The notes: generated by a model not told the origin, from the sequence alone. Counted from the first letter of the stretch, positions 1 through 10,515 are shown. The stretch is 64,000 nucleotides of DNA from Modicisalibacter coralii (GCF_004117855.1 NZ_QWBW01000016.1:1-64000); one strand, 5' to 3'. A program made the numbers and translations.

Positions 1-1983
1 TGGTGTCCTCGGCGGGGGCACTGACCAGGATCATGGGCAGCGGCGAGCCGGCGTGGGCGAGGATGCCCTGGGTGTGCCAGACGATCTCGCTGGGCGTGTA
101 CTGGACGAAGTAGTCGTCGCCGAGGGTGTCCCAGAGTGTCTCGACCTCGGCCTCGTCGGCGCCCAGGGTGCGCAGCAGGGCGAGCGCCTCGGTGCGGGTC
201 TCGCGGATCCAGTCGTCGCGGTCGATGGGGTTCTCCAGGCCGCGGCGCAAAGCGCGCTTGGTCTCGCTGTGCAACTGGCGCAGCAGCGCCGCCCGCCAGC
301 CGTTCCACAGCGAGGGGTTGGTGGCGGTGATGTCGGCGACGGTGAGGACGTAGAGGTAGTCGAGATGGACCTCGTCGCGCATCTGGCGGGCGAACTCGCG
401 GATCACGTCGGGGTCCGAGATGTCGCGCTTCTGGGCGGTCTTGGACATCAGCAGGTGATGCTCCACCAGCCAGGCGACCAGCCGGGTGTCGCGCTGGGTG
501 AGGCCGTGGCGTTCGCCGAACTCGGTGACGTACTGGGCGCCGAGAAGCGCTGGATGAACTTGAGCAGTCGCAGGGTGTGAGCGTCGACCGTGTAGAGGTG
601 GAACAGGTCGTGCTGCATCAGCCCCACCGCCTGACCGAATTCGGGCAGGTACTTGCCGAGGATGCCGTAGCGGTTCATGCGGCGGAGCTGGCGGGGCACG
701 TTGCCGCCGCTGCGCAGCAGTTCCATGAACAGGCTCTGGTGGCGCAGGTCGTCGCGGAAGCCCGCGTCGATGAGATGGCGGTGATCGCGGATCAGGCGAA
801 TGGTCTCGGCGCGCACGCCCTCGATCTCGGGGTGCTGGGCCATCAGCAGGAACAGCTCGAGCAGCGCCCCGGGCCGGCGCCGGAAGACCCGCGGGTGGCG
901 GGCCTGGATGTAGCCGCCCTTGATCTCGAAGCGGGCGTTGAGCGGGCGGGTCTCGAGCGCCTCGTCGGCGCGCAGGATCATCTCGTCGAAATGCTGCAGC
1001 AGCATGTCGTTGAGCCCGGCCAGGGCGGTGACGTGACGGTAGTAGCGCTTCATGAACTGCTCGACGCCCAGGCGTTCCGGCGAGTCGCGATAGCCGAACA
1101 GCTCGGCGACGGCGCGCTGGTGGTCGAACAGCAGGCGATCCTCGGCGCGGCCGGTGAGCATGTGCAGCGCGTAGCGCACCTGCCAGAGAAAGGCCTGCCC
1201 CTGGCTGAGAATCTGCAGCTCGGCATCGTTCATGAAGCCCTGGGCGACCACTTCCTCGTAGCGCAGCGGGCCGAAGTAGCGCTTGGCCACCCAGCCGATC
1301 ATCTGGATGTCGCGCAGCCCGCCGGGCGAGCTCTTGATGTTGGGCTCGAGCTGGTACTCGGAGTTGTTGTGCTTGTAGTGGCGGGTGATCTGCTCCTGCC
1401 ACTTGGCCTCGAAGAACTGCGCCGGCGGCCACATGTGCTGGCTCGACAGGCGTTCGGTCATCGCCGCGCGCAGCGGCTCGGGACCGGCCAGGGTGCGCGT
1501 CTCGAGCAGGTTGGTGATCACCGTGACGTCGCCCCGTGCCTCGCGCTCGCAGTCGGCCAGCGAACGCACGCTGTGGCCGATCTCCAGACCGATGTCCCAG
1601 AGAAAGGTGATGAAGGCGGTCAGCGGTTCGCGGTAGGGCGTGTCGTCATCGTGCTCGAGCAGCAGCAGCAGATCGACGTCGGAGTGCGGGTGCAGCTCGC
1701 CGCGCCCGTAGCCACCCACCGCGAGCAGGGCGACGCCGTCGTCCGGCCAGGCGTGACGCTCCCAGGCGATCGCCAGCAGCCGGTCCAGGCACCAGGCGCG
1801 GCCGTGGATCAGGTCGCGGATGTCGGTGCCGGCGCGAAAGCGCGCATCGAGGCGCTCCTGAAGCTCGCGCAGCGCCTGCTTGTACACGGGGATCGGCGCA
1901 CGGCTGGTGTCGAGTTCGGCGCGAAAGGCGTCGACGTCGAACAGGGTCTCGTCGGGGACGAAGCGGTAGTGGTGCAGCAGCAT
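1..1983 (-). CDS. glnD: [Protein-PII] uridylyltransferase/uridylyl-removing enzyme GlnD, partial and frameshifted
   Basis: Bifunctional nitrogen sensor that uridylylates PII when glutamine is low and deuridylylates it when glutamine is high. The N-terminal nucleotidyltransferase motif GGYGRGELHPHSDVD lies at residues 90-104. The downstream region matches GlnD through an HD-domain stretch with AWLVEHHLLMS. The gene runs off the left edge, so the C-terminal ACT domains are missing. The reading frame breaks near 535-537: after QRFSAP the GlnD-like sequence (YVTEFGERHGL...) continues without stops to position 1 only if one C is added to a GCGCCC run. As read, translation would end at 448. This could be an assembly error or a true mutation. 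The ATG at 1983 gives the expected MLLHHYRF start. map lies 61 bp upstream on the same strand, as in other gammaproteobacteria. Confidence 0.9.
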
Positions 1984-2044
1984 GCGCGATGGCTCTCCGA
2001 GGATGGGGCGTGGCCGGTGGGGCGGGCGCAGCCCGGGCGGCGTG

Positions 2045-2833
2045 TCAGCCGTCGAGAAACGCCAGGTCCTCGTCGTGACGCGCCGTGGTGACGATGCAGC
2101 CGCCCTTGGTGACCACCAGCGTATGCTCCCACTGGGCCGAAAGGGACTTGTCGCGCGTGACCGCCGTCCAGCCATCCTTGAGCACCTTGGTCTGGTGCTT
2201 GCCGGCATTGATCATCGGCTCGATGGTGAGGCACATGCCTTCCTTGAGGACCAGGTCGTTGTGCGGCTCGTAACCGTCATAATGCAATACCTGCGGTTCC
2301 TCGTGGAAATTCTTGCCGATGCCGTGGCCACAGAAGTCGCGCACCACGCTGTAGCCGTTGTCTTCGGCGTGGGCCTGGATCGTCTTGCCGATGTCGGACA
2401 GGCGGGTGCCTTCCTTGACGATGGCGAGCGACTTGTACAGGCACTCCTGGGTCACCTGGGAGAGCCGCTCGCCCTTGATGTTCTCGCCGACCACGAACAT
2501 GCGGCTGGTGTCACCATAGTAGCCATCCTTGATCACGGTGACGTCGATATTGAAGATGTCGCCCTTCTTCAGCACCTTGCTGAAATCGGGTATGCCGTGG
2601 CACACCACATGGTTGAGCGAGATGCAGGTGGCGTGCTGGTAACCGTGGTAGCCGATGGTGGCCGATACGCAGCCCAGCTCCTGCTCCAGGTAGTCCTGGC
2701 ACAGCTTGTCGATCTCGCCGGTCGAGATGCCCGGGCGGACATGTTCGGCGATCATCTCGAGCACCTGGGCGGCGCAGCGTCCGGCTATCTTCAGCTTCTC
2801 GATATCGTCGGGGGTATTGATCGGGACGTTCAT
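2045..2833 (-). CDS. map: Methionine aminopeptidase type I
   Basis: Removes the initiator methionine from nascent proteins in the cytoplasm. The 262-residue length is normal for bacterial type Ia enzymes. All five metal ligands are visible: D97 and D108 (NIDVTVIKDGYYGD), H170 (FCGHGIG), E205 (CLTIEPM) and E236 (SAQWEHT), plus the conserved H79 (VVCHG). It is transcribed away from rpsB and probably together with glnD, 61 bp downstream. The back-to-back map / rpsB arrangement is conserved across gammaproteobacteria. Confidence 0.97.
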   Translation of the reverse strand: MNVPINTPDDIEKLKIAGRCAAQVLEMIAEHVRPGISTGEIDKLCQDYLEQELGCVSATIGYHGYQHATCISLNHVVCHGIPDFSKVLKKGDIFNIDVTVIKDGYYGDTSRMFVVGENIKGERLSQVTQECLYKSLAIVKEGTRLSDIGKTIQAHAEDNGYSVVRDFCGHGIGKNFHEEPQVLHYDGYEPHNDLVLKEGMCLTIEPMINAGKHQTKVLKDGWTAVTRDKSLSAQWEHTLVVTKGGCIVTTARHDEDLAFLDG

Positions 2834-2886
2834 GGAATCTCGGGTCGGGAAATGGGGCGAGAGCCGCCGGGCAAGGCACCGGCGGC

Positions 2887-2915
2887 TTCATCTGAGCATC
2901 ATTCTATGGTATAAA
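2887..2915 (+). promoter_or_regulatory. Candidate extended -10 promoter of rpsB-tsf
   Basis: TG-G-TATAAA at 2907-2915 is an extended -10 followed by a GC-rich discriminator (GCCGCGCGC). That is the arrangement known for rpsB promoters in enterobacteria. The -35 at 2887-2892 (TTCATC) is weak with a 17-bp spacer, as expected for an extended -10 promoter. Transcription would start near 2922. The region also has to carry the divergent map promoter. Confidence 0.6.
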
Positions 2916-2921
2916 GCCGCG

Positions 2922-3110
2922 CGCTTGACTGCAATGCGCTCACGGCCCGGTCGGGCAGCGCGAGCGGCAGGCGGCGATATCATCAACGCCTTGAAAACAC
3001 ACATGCACCGTCACATGGTCCCGGGTGCCGAGGTCGACGCCGACAGGCGTGCCGCGGTCGGATCCATGGGGTGCATGGAGGCCTAACCCGATTCATCAGG
3101 AGACATCCCC
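2922..3110 (+). promoter_or_regulatory. rpsB 5' leader, possible S2 autoregulatory region
   Basis: About 190 nt of non-coding leader separates the predicted start site from the rpsB ATG. In E. coli a leader of similar length binds S2 and represses rpsB-tsf. The length and location fit, but I have not established a matching fold, so the role is inferred from the family. A good ribosome binding site (CAGGAGA) sits 8 nt before the ATG. Confidence 0.35.
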
Positions 3111-3842
3111 ATGGCGCAAGTCAACATGCGTGACCTGCTCAAGGCAGGCGCCCATTTCGGCCACCAGACCAAGTACTGGAACCCGAAGATGAGCAAGTTC
3201 ATCTTCGGTGCGCGCAACAAGATCCACATCATCAACCTCGAACACACCCTGCCGGCGCTCAACGACGCCGCCGCCGTGGTCGAGAAGATGGCTGCCGCCA
3301 ACAACAAGATCCTGTTCGTCGGCACCAAGCGTGCCGCCAGCAAGATCATCAAGGAAGAGGCGTCCCGCGCCGGTCAGCCGTTCGTCAACCATCGCTGGCT
3401 GGGCGGCATGCTGACCAACTACAAGACCATCCGTGTCTCGATCAAGCGCCTGCGTGAGCTGGAAGCGATGCGCGAGGACGGCACCTTCGAGAAGCTGACC
3501 AAGAAGGAAGTCCTGATGGCGACCCGCGAGCAGGACAAGCTCGAGCGCGCCATCGGCGGTATCAAGGACATGGGCGGCCTGCCGGATGCGATGTTCGTGG
3601 TCGACGTCGACCATGAGCGCATCGCCATCAACGAAGCCAACAAGCTGGGCATTCCGGTCATCGGTGTCGTCGACACCAACTCCGATCCGGACGGCGTCGA
3701 CTACGTCATCCCGGGCAACGACGACTCGATTCGTGCCATCCAGATCTACGTCCAGGCGATCGCCGACGCCAGCGCCAAGGCGAAGGAAGGGCGTCCCGAC
3801 GAGTTCGTCGAAGTGACCGAGAACAACGAAGTCGCCGAGTGA
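3111..3842 (+). CDS. rpsB: 30S ribosomal protein S2
   Basis: Ribosomal small-subunit protein. The 243 residues start [20 protein letters not shown] and contain the family signatures [32 protein letters not shown] and [13 protein letters not shown]. The ATG follows a strong AGGAGA. It is first gene of rpsB-tsf; a long hairpin in the 176-bp gap before tsf probably reduces read-through to the elongation factor gene. Confidence 0.98.
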   Translation: MAQVNMRDLLKAGAHFGHQTKYWNPKMSKFIFGARNKIHIINLEHTLPALNDAAAVVEKMAAANNKILFVGTKRAASKIIKEEASRAGQPFVNHRWLGGMLTNYKTIRVSIKRLRELEAMREDGTFEKLTKKEVLMATREQDKLERAIGGIKDMGGLPDAMFVVDVDHERIAINEANKLGIPVIGVVDTNSDPDGVDYVIPGNDDSIRAIQIYVQAIADASAKAKEGRPDEFVEVTENNEVAE

Positions 3843-3909
3843 GCGTGTCGCGCCTATCCTGACTGTCATCTTCGCCGGCTAGTCTGGCGCCGCGATCGGT
3901 CGGGGTACG

Positions 3910-3933
3910 CGAAGGGGGCCGAGGCCCCCTTCG
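3910..3933 (+). terminator. rpsB-tsf intergenic GC hairpin without U-tract
   Basis: CGAAGGGGGC pairs with GCCCCCTTCG (10 bp, loop CGAG). No T-run follows, so it is not a complete intrinsic terminator. A partial terminator or RNA-processing hairpin that balances S2 and EF-Ts output is likely. Confidence 0.5.
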
Positions 3934-4018
3934 TCGCGCAACCCACTCGTGTTTCGATACCTGGCAGAGGACTCTGCCTTTCGTTTATCCGACGTCGAAT
4001 TTTCAGAGGTTTACCACT

Positions 4019-4888
4019 ATGGCAGCTATCAGCGCATCGCTGGTCAAGGAACTGCGTGAACGCACCGGTCTCGGCATGATGGAGTGCAAGAAGGCACTCA
4101 CCGAGGCGGGCGGTGACATCGAGCAGGCGATCGAGGACCTGCGCAAGAACTCCGGCCTCAAGGCCGCCAAGAAGGCCGGTCGTACCGCCGCCGAAGGCGC
4201 GATCGTCACTCGCGTCGCCGAAGACGGCACCTACGGCGTGATGCTCGAGGTCAACTCCGAGACCGACTTCGTCGCCCGCGACGACAACTTCAAGGCATTT
4301 GCCGACCAGGTCCTGGCCAAGGTCTTCGAGACCAAGAGCGAGGACGTCGCCAGCCTGATGGACGGCGAGCTCGAGACCGCCCGCGAGCAGTTGGTCCAGA
4401 AGATCGGCGAGAACATCAGCGTGCGTCGCGCGGTGGTCGTCGAGGCCCCGGCCGACGGCGTGGTCGGCGCCTATGTCCACGGCGGCCGGATCGGCGTGCT
4501 GACCACCCTCAAGGGCGGCAACGCCGAGGCGGCCAAGGACGTCGCCATGCACGTCGCGGCGATCAACCCGTCGGTGGCGCATCCCGAGAACATGCCGCAG
4601 GAAGAGCTCGACAAGGAAAAGGCGATCATCCTGGCCCAGCCCGACATGGCCGGCAAGCCGGAGAACATTGCCGAGAAGATGGTCCAGGGCCGTCTCAAGA
4701 AGTACCTCGCCGAGAACAGCCTGACCGAGCAGCCCTTCGTCAAGGATCCGAACACCAGCGTCGCCGACTACGTCAAGTCGCAGGGTGGCGAAGTGGTCGG
4801 CTTCACCCGCTACGAGGTCGGCGAAGGCATCGAGAAGGAAGAAGTCGATTTTGCCAAGGAAGTGATGGAACAGGCTCGCCGCAGCTGA
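4019..4888 (+). CDS. tsf: Elongation factor Ts
   Basis: Guanine-nucleotide exchange factor that recycles EF-Tu-GDP in translation. The 289-residue length is close to E. coli EF-Ts. The N-terminal UBA-like domain has the signatures [20 protein letters not shown] and [14 protein letters not shown] (split here by T). The dimerisation core includes [15 protein letters not shown] and [10 protein letters not shown]. The ATG is preceded by AGAGG. It follows rpsB after a 176-bp gap containing a hairpin and precedes pyrH by 112 bp containing a second hairpin. Confidence 0.98.
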   Translation: MAAISASLVKELRERTGLGMMECKKALTEAGGDIEQAIEDLRKNSGLKAAKKAGRTAAEGAIVTRVAEDGTYGVMLEVNSETDFVARDDNFKAFADQVLAKVFETKSEDVASLMDGELETAREQLVQKIGENISVRRAVVVEAPADGVVGAYVHGGRIGVLTTLKGGNAEAAKDVAMHVAAINPSVAHPENMPQEELDKEKAIILAQPDMAGKPENIAEKMVQGRLKKYLAENSLTEQPFVKDPNTSVADYVKSQGGEVVGFTRYEVGEGIEKEEVDFAKEVMEQARRS

Positions 4889-4910
4889 GGTCCTAGCTTC
4901 TGGTTGTCGC

Positions 4911-4937
4911 ATGGCGTGCGCTTAGGGCGCACGCCAT
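4911..4937 (+). terminator. tsf-pyrH intergenic hairpin
   Basis: A perfect 11-bp stem, ATGGCGTGCGC with GCGCACGCCAT, and a 5-nt loop (TTAGG). Only a weak T content follows (CGTGTATCC). It may end the rpsB-tsf transcript partially or stabilise its 3' end. Confidence 0.5.
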
Positions 4938-5000
4938 CGTGTATCCGGCCGGTGGTCAGTCACCGGCAGTCACATCCCGCCGTTACCAGGAGAATCCCGC

Positions 5001-5762
5001 ATGCCTGCCATTCCCGACCGCAATGCCAAGTCACCGGAGCGTAGCGACAAGTCGAAGTACAAGCGTATTCTGCTCAAGTTGTCCGGCGAAGCGTTGATGG
5101 GCGACGGTGAGTTCGGCATCGATCCCAAGGTGCTCGACCGCATGGCGCTGGAGATCGGCCAGCTGGTCGGTATCGGCGTTCAGGTGGGAATCGTGGTCGG
5201 CGGGGGCAACCTGTTTCGCGGCGCGGCGCTGCATGCCGCGGGCATGGAGCGCGTGACCGGCGACCACATGGGCATGCTGGCCACGGTGATGAACGCCCTG
5301 GCCATGCGCGATGCGCTGGAGCGCTCGAACATCCGCTCGCGGGTGATGTCGGCGATCCCCATGAGCGGGGTGGTCGAGCATTACGACCGGCGCACGGCGA
5401 TCCGCTATCTGACCTCGGGCGATGTGGTGATCTTCTCCGCCGGCACCGGCAATCCGTTCTTCACCACCGATTCCGCGGCCTGTCTGCGGGGGATCGAGAT
5501 CGATGCCGACGTGGTGGTCAAGGCCACCAAGGTCGACGGTGTCTACGACAAGGATCCGGTCCATCACGCCGACGCCGTCAAGTACGACAAGCTCGGCTAC
5601 GACGAAGTCCTCGACCGCAAGCTCGGGGTGATGGATTTGACCGCCATCTGCCTGGTACGGGACCATGACATGCCGGTCCGCGTGTTCGACATGACCAAGC
5701 CCGGAGCGTTGCTCAACCTGGTCGTGGGTGGTAAGGAAGGAACGCTGATAGACAGAGGTTGA
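5001..5762 (+). CDS. pyrH: Uridylate (UMP) kinase
   Basis: Phosphorylates UMP to UDP, a hexameric GTP-regulated member of the amino-acid kinase family. The sequence [15 protein letters not shown] begins the fold, followed by GGGNLFRG (phosphate loop), [24 protein letters not shown] and [13 protein letters not shown]. At 253 residues it has about a dozen extra N-terminal residues compared with E. coli. The chosen ATG has a good CAGGAGA ribosome binding site. frr starts 4 nt after the stop, so the two are cotranslated. Confidence 0.97.
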   Translation: MPAIPDRNAKSPERSDKSKYKRILLKLSGEALMGDGEFGIDPKVLDRMALEIGQLVGIGVQVGIVVGGGNLFRGAALHAAGMERVTGDHMGMLATVMNALAMRDALERSNIRSRVMSAIPMSGVVEHYDRRTAIRYLTSGDVVIFSAGTGNPFFTTDSAACLRGIEIDADVVVKATKVDGVYDKDPVHHADAVKYDKLGYDEVLDRKLGVMDLTAICLVRDHDMPVRVFDMTKPGALLNLVVGGKEGTLIDRG

Positions 5763-5766
5763 AACC

Positions 5767-6324
5767 GTGATCAACGAGATCAAGAAGGATGCGGAAGTCC
5801 GCATGAAGAAGAGCCTGGAGTCGCTGCAGGCCAACTTCCACAAGATCCGCACCGGGCGCGCCCACCCGAGCATCCTCGATGCGGTGACCGTGGAGTACTA
5901 CGGCTCGCAGATGCCGATCAATCAGGTGGCCAGCGTCAACGTCGAGGATGCCCGCACGCTCGCCGTGGTGCCCTGGGAGAAGTCGATGGTGCCCAAGGTC
6001 GAGAAGGCGATCATGACCTCCGATCTGGGACTCAACCCGGCCACCGCCGGTTCGGTGATCCGCGTGCCGATGCCGGCGCTGACCGAGGAAACCCGTCGCG
6101 GCTATATCAAGCAGGCGCGCAGTGAGGCCGAGAATGCCCGCGTTGCGGTGCGCAACGTGCGTCGCGACGCCAACAGCGACATCAAGGCGCTGCTCAAGGA
6201 AAAGGCCATCACCGAGGACGACGAGCATCAGGGCGAGGAGGCGATCCAGAAGCTGACCGACAAGTACGTCGCCGAGATCGACAAGCTGCTGGAAGGCAAG
6301 GAGCACGACCTGCTGCAGGTCTGA
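5767..6324 (+). CDS. frr: Ribosome recycling factor
   Basis: Splits the post-termination ribosome together with EF-G. The 185-residue protein contains [18 protein letters not shown], the family hallmark, and a helical C-terminal bundle ([20 protein letters not shown]). Translation starts at a GTG only 4 nt after pyrH, with the AGAGG at the end of pyrH as ribosome binding site. This suggests coupling to pyrH. Confidence 0.97.
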   Translation: MINEIKKDAEVRMKKSLESLQANFHKIRTGRAHPSILDAVTVEYYGSQMPINQVASVNVEDARTLAVVPWEKSMVPKVEKAIMTSDLGLNPATAGSVIRVPMPALTEETRRGYIKQARSEAENARVAVRNVRRDANSDIKALLKEKAITEDDEHQGEEAIQKLTDKYVAEIDKLLEGKEHDLLQV

Positions 6325-6382
6325 TGCGCGCCCGGGCGGCGGCGCGTCGCTCGGGCAGGGATGGTGCCACGCGCGAGATACC

Positions 6383-7126
6383 ATGAGTTCACAGCAGTCG
6401 CAAAACCTGCCACGCCATGTGGCGATCATCATGGACGGCAACAATCGCTGGGCCCGTGCGCACGGGCTGTCGGGCGTGCGTGGTCATCGGGCCGGCGTCG
6501 AGGCCGTGCGTGCGGTGATTCGCCGGGCGGCCGAACGGGGCATCGAGACCCTGACCCTGTTCGCCTTCTCCAGCGAGAACTGGAAGCGGCCACCCGCCGA
6601 GGTTCGCGCGCTGATGGAGCTGTTCCTGATGGTGCTCAAGCGCGAGGTCAGGAAGCTGCACGACAACGGCATCCGGCTGTCGGTGATCGGCGAGCGTGAG
6701 CGGTTCTCCGAGACCATCCAGCAGTACATCGCCCGGGCCGAGTCGTTGACCCGCGACAACACCGGCCTGCATCTGATCGTCGCCGCCAACTACGGTGGCC
6801 AGCGCGACATCGCGCTGGCCGCGCAGCGCCTGGCCCGGCGCGTCGAGGCCGGCGAGATGACGGCCGAGCAGATCGACGAAGCCTCGCTCGACGCCGAGAT
6901 CGGTCGCGCCAGCGCGCCGCCGGTCGACCTGTGCATCCGCACCAGCGGCGAATTGCGGGTGTCCAATTTCCTGCTCTGGCAGCTGGCCTACTCCGAATTC
7001 CACTTCTCGTCGTTACTGTGGCCCGATTTCGGGGGTGATGCCTTCGACGAGGCGCTCGACGACTTCCGTCGCCGCCAGCGTCGTTTCGGCATGACCCAGG
7101 AACAGATCGAGGCTCAGGGTGCTTAG
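6383..7126 (+). CDS. uppS: Undecaprenyl diphosphate synthase (cis-prenyltransferase)
   Basis: Condenses isopentenyl diphosphate units onto farnesyl diphosphate to give the C55 lipid carrier for peptidoglycan and O-antigen. The 247-residue protein has HVAIIMDGNNRWA (catalytic D18), GHRAGVEAVR, TLFAFSSENWKRP and the C-terminal RTSGELRVSNFLLWQ and EFHF. No clear ribosome binding site precedes the ATG. Its end overlaps cdsA by 8 bp. Confidence 0.97.
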   Translation: MSSQQSQNLPRHVAIIMDGNNRWARAHGLSGVRGHRAGVEAVRAVIRRAAERGIETLTLFAFSSENWKRPPAEVRALMELFLMVLKREVRKLHDNGIRLSVIGERERFSETIQQYIARAESLTRDNTGLHLIVAANYGGQRDIALAAQRLARRVEAGEMTAEQIDEASLDAEIGRASAPPVDLCIRTSGELRVSNFLLWQLAYSEFHFSSLLWPDFGGDAFDEALDDFRRRQRRFGMTQEQIEAQGA

Positions 7127-7916
7127 ACAGCGCATCATTACCGCCGTGATTCTGGCGCCGCTGGTGCTGGCCGGGCTGTTCGGCCTTTCCGGCGGTGCCT
7201 TCGCCGTGTTCACCGCCGCCGTGATCCTGCTCGCCGGCTGGGAGTGGACCAATCTTGCCGGGGTCGCCGGTGTCGCCGGGCGGCTCGGCTATGTTGCCCT
7301 GCTGGCGCTGCTGATGCTGGCGGGCTGGTACTCGGACGCCGTGAATGCCGCCTGGCCGCTGTGGGTGGCCTGTGCGGGCTGGTTGGTGAGCGTCTACTGG
7401 GTCGCCGGCTATCCGGACCGCGGGCGCCAGTGGCGCAGCGTGACGGCCCGACTGACGATCGGGCTGTGGGTGCTGCTGCCCTGCTGGGCCGGTTTCGTAC
7501 AGCTGCGCGACAGCGGCGCCCAGTGGCTGCTCTATGTGCTGCTGCTGGTCTGGCTGGCGGACATCGGCGCCTACTTCGCCGGCCGTCGCTTCGGGCGTCG
7601 CAAGCTCGCTCCCCGGGTGAGCCCCGGCAAGTCCTGGGAGGGAGTCTACGGCGGCATGGCGGTCACCGCGCTGCTGGCCCTGGGCTATACCCTGGGGTTC
7701 TCGCTGTCGCCGGGCGACGGCCTGTGGCTGGTGGTGACCACCGTGGGGGTCACCCTGGTATCGGTACTCGGCGATCTGCTCGAGAGCATGTTCAAGCGCT
7801 GGCGGGGCATCAAGGATTCCGGGCGGCTGTTGCCGGGCCATGGTGGCATACTCGATCGTATCGACAGCCTCACCGCGGCGGTACCGCTGTTCGCCCTGCT
7901 CCGGCTGTGGCATTGA
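7119..7916 (+). CDS. cdsA: Phosphatidate cytidylyltransferase
   Basis: Integral membrane enzyme forming CDP-diacylglycerol from CTP and phosphatidic acid, the branch point of phospholipid synthesis. The 265 residues are mostly hydrophobic helices. The C-terminal CdsA signature is present: [11 protein letters not shown] followed by [12 protein letters not shown]. It starts at a GTG inside the end of uppS (8-bp overlap), which implies coupled translation. Confidence 0.96.
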   Translation: MLRQRIITAVILAPLVLAGLFGLSGGAFAVFTAAVILLAGWEWTNLAGVAGVAGRLGYVALLALLMLAGWYSDAVNAAWPLWVACAGWLVSVYWVAGYPDRGRQWRSVTARLTIGLWVLLPCWAGFVQLRDSGAQWLLYVLLLVWLADIGAYFAGRRFGRRKLAPRVSPGKSWEGVYGGMAVTALLALGYTLGFSLSPGDGLWLVVTTVGVTLVSVLGDLLESMFKRWRGIKDSGRLLPGHGGILDRIDSLTAAVPLFALLRLWH

Positions 7917-7926
7917 GGAGACCCCG

Positions 7927-9144
7927 ATGAGTGAGCTTTCCACCGCGCGGGGCCCGCAGACGGTCACCGTGCTTGGGGCCACGGGCTCGATCGGCGCCAG
8001 CACCCTGGACGTCATTGCCCGCCATCCCGAGCGTTATCGCATTCATGCCCTGACCGCCGGCACCCGACGCGAGGTGCTTCTCGAGCAGTGCCGTCGTCAT
8101 CGCCCGGCGGTGGCCGTCCTCTCCCGCGAGGTGGATGCCGCCTGGTTGCGCGAACGCCTCGCCGAGGCGCGTCTGGCGATCGAGGTGCGTGCCGGTGAGC
8201 CGGCTCTGGTCGAGGTGGCCGAGGCCGGCGAGGTCGATGTGGTGATGGCGGCGATCGTCGGTGCGGCGGGGCTGTTGCCGACGCTGGCGGCGGTGCGCGC
8301 CGGCAAGCGTGTGCTGCTCGCCAACAAGGAGGCGCTGGTGATGTCCGGTGCCCTGTTCATGGACGAGGTCGCCCGCTGCGGTGCCCGGCTGCTGCCGATC
8401 GACTCGGAACACAACGCCATCTACCAGTGCCTGCCGCCCCCCGACGCCCGGACGAGCCTGGGGGGCGTGGGCGTGACCCAGTTGCTGCTGACCGCCTCGG
8501 GGGGGCCGTTTCGTGGCTGGACGGCACAGGCGCTGCGCGCCGTCACCCCCGAACAGGCCTGCGCGCACCCCAACTGGTCGATGGGCCGCAAGATCTCGGT
8601 GGACAGTGCCACGCTGATGAACAAGGGCCTCGAACTGATCGAGGCCTGCTGGCTGTTCGCCGCGCGCCCCGAGCAGATTCAGGTGGTGGTTCACCCGCAG
8701 AGCGTGATCCACTCCATGGCGGCCTACAGCGACGGCTCGGTGATCGCCCAGCTGGGCAATCCCGACATGCGCACGCCGATCGCCTACGGGCTGGCCTGGC
8801 CCGAGCGTATCGCCGCCGGCGTCGAGCGTCTCGATCTGTTCCAGATCGCCCGGCTCGACTTCGAGCCGCCCGACGAGGGTGCCTTTCCGTGCCTGCGGCT
8901 GGCCCGCGAGGCGATGGCTGCCGGCGGCACGGCCCCGGCGGTACTCAACGCCGCCAACGAGGTCGCCGTGGCCGCGTTCCTCGACGGACGGCTGGGGTTT
9001 GCCGGCATCGCCGAGGTCGTCGAGTCGGTGCTCGAGGCGAGCCACGTACAGCCCGCCGACGAACTGGAGCGGATTCTCGCCGAGGACGCCCGCGCCCGGC
9101 GGCTTGCCGGCCAGCGCATCGCGTCGCTGGCGATGGCGCGTTAA
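7927..9144 (+). CDS. dxr: 1-deoxy-D-xylulose 5-phosphate reductoisomerase
   Basis: Second step of the MEP isoprenoid pathway: rearranges and reduces DXP to MEP using NADPH. The 405 residues include the NADPH-binding [10 protein letters not shown], then [12 protein letters not shown], the metal and substrate site [23 protein letters not shown] and [19 protein letters not shown] (19 residues). The ATG at 7927 follows GAGGAG and is preferred over an upstream in-frame start inside cdsA. It supplies precursors used by uppS, two genes upstream. Confidence 0.97.
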   Translation: MSELSTARGPQTVTVLGATGSIGASTLDVIARHPERYRIHALTAGTRREVLLEQCRRHRPAVAVLSREVDAAWLRERLAEARLAIEVRAGEPALVEVAEAGEVDVVMAAIVGAAGLLPTLAAVRAGKRVLLANKEALVMSGALFMDEVARCGARLLPIDSEHNAIYQCLPPPDARTSLGGVGVTQLLLTASGGPFRGWTAQALRAVTPEQACAHPNWSMGRKISVDSATLMNKGLELIEACWLFAARPEQIQVVVHPQSVIHSMAAYSDGSVIAQLGNPDMRTPIAYGLAWPERIAAGVERLDLFQIARLDFEPPDEGAFPCLRLAREAMAAGGTAPAVLNAANEVAVAAFLDGRLGFAGIAEVVESVLEASHVQPADELERILAEDARARRLAGQRIASLAMAR

Positions 9145-9159
9145 CGCGAGGAGAAACGG

Positions 9160-10515
9160 ATGGACGCGATTCAGAACATCCTGGCGGCCATCGTGGTACT
9201 GGGCCTGTTGATCACCTTCCACGAGTTCGGCCATTTCTGGGTCGCCCGGCGTTGCGGGGTGAAGGTACTGCGCTTCTCGGTGGGCTTCGGCAAGCCGCTG
9301 TGGTCGCGGCTCGACCGCCAGGGGACGGAATACGCGATCGCCGCGATCCCGCTGGGCGGCTACGTCAAGATGCTCGACGAGCGCGAGGGGCCGGTCGATG
9401 CCGGCGAGCGGCACCGGGCCTTCAACCGCCAGCGTGTCTGGAAGCGCATCGCCATCGTGGTGGCCGGACCGCTGGCCAACTTCCTGCTGGCGGTTGCCGT
9501 CTACTGGCTGCTGTTCATCATGGGCACCAGCGCCGTGGCGCCGGTGATCGGCGAGGTGGCGCCGGACTCGCCGGCGGCACGCGGCGGCCTGGCCGGCGGT
9601 CAGGAGATCGTGTCGGTCGAGGGCGATGCCACCCCCACCTGGGAGGCGGTCAACCTCGAGCTGCTGGCCGCCATCGGCACCGACCGCCCGCTCGACATCG
9701 CGGTGCGCGATGCCGACGCCGGCGGCGAGCCGCGCCTGCATCGGGTACCGGTCAGTCACTACCTGGTGGGCCAGGACCCACCGCAGCCGCTGTCGAGCCT
9801 GGGGGTCACCCCGTGGCGCCCCGATACGCCGGCGGTGCTCGGGCGGATTCTCGATGAGGGCGCGGCGGCCCGGGCCGGACTCCAGGCCGGCGACCGCATC
9901 GTGGCCATCGACGGCCGGCCGGTCGCCGACTGGATGGCCTTCGTCGAGACGGTCCGTGCCCATCCCGGCGACTCGCTGACGCTGGATGTCGAGCGTGACG
10001 GTCACCACCGTCAGGTGACGCTGATCCCGGCGAGCCACGCGCAGGACGGGGAAACCATCGGTTACATCGGTGCCGGCGTGGCGCCGGTGAGCTGGCCCGA
10101 GGCCTACCGCCGCGAGATTCGCTACGGCCCGCTGGCGGCGGTCGGTCAGGCGCTGAACAAGACCGGGGAGATGACCTGGCTGACGCTGGATTCGATCCGC
10201 AAGATGCTGCAGGGGCTGATCTCGCCGAGCAATCTGTCGGGGCCGATCACCATCGCGCGAATCGCCGGCGACACCGCGCGCAGCGGTCTGGAGAGCTTCA
10301 TCGGGTTCATGGCCTACCTGTCGATCAGCCTGGGCGTGCTGAATCTGCTGCCGATCCCGGTGCTCGACGGCGGCCATCTGGTCTATTACCTGATCGAGGC
10401 GGTGCGCGGACGCCCGGTGTCGGAGCGGGCCCAGGCGGCGGGGCTGCGTATCGGCATGGCGCTGGTCGGGACCCTGATGCTGATGGCGTTGTATTTCGAC
10501 CTGATGCGGCTCTAG
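9160..10515 (+). CDS. rseP: Site-2 intramembrane zinc metalloprotease RseP
   Basis: Cleaves the anti-sigma factor RseA in the inner membrane during the sigma-E envelope stress response, and trims signal-peptide remnants. The 451 residues carry the HEFGH zinc motif (H21-H25) in the first membrane helix, two tandem PDZ domains (roughly residues 120-290) and the second catalytic motif NLLPIPVLDGGHL near residue 400. The ribosome binding site GAGGAGA is strong. The TAG stop is embedded in the left end of a structured repeat. Confidence 0.97.
   Translation: MDAIQNILAAIVVLGLLITFHEFGHFWVARRCGVKVLRFSVGFGKPLWSRLDRQGTEYAIAAIPLGGYVKMLDEREGPVDAGERHRAFNRQRVWKRIAIVVAGPLANFLLAVAVYWLLFIMGTSAVAPVIGEVAPDSPAARGGLAGGQEIVSVEGDATPTWEAVNLELLAAIGTDRPLDIAVRDADAGGEPRLHRVPVSHYLVGQDPPQPLSSLGVTPWRPDTPAVLGRILDEGAAARAGLQAGDRIVAIDGRPVADWMAFVETVRAHPGDSLTLDVERDGHHRQVTLIPASHAQDGETIGYIGAGVAPVSWPEAYRREIRYGPLAAVGQALNKTGEMTWLTLDSIRKMLQGLISPSNLSGPITIARIAGDTARSGLESFIGFMAYLSISLGVLNLLPIPVLDGGHLVYYLIEAVRGRPVSERAQAAGLRIGMALVGTLMLMALYFDLMRL

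Noticed and set aside
577-2091. Long antisense frame over glnD
   Set aside because: Composition is Val/Gln/His/Leu-rich, as expected for the reverse complement of a GC-rich gene, and the opposite strand is clearly GlnD.
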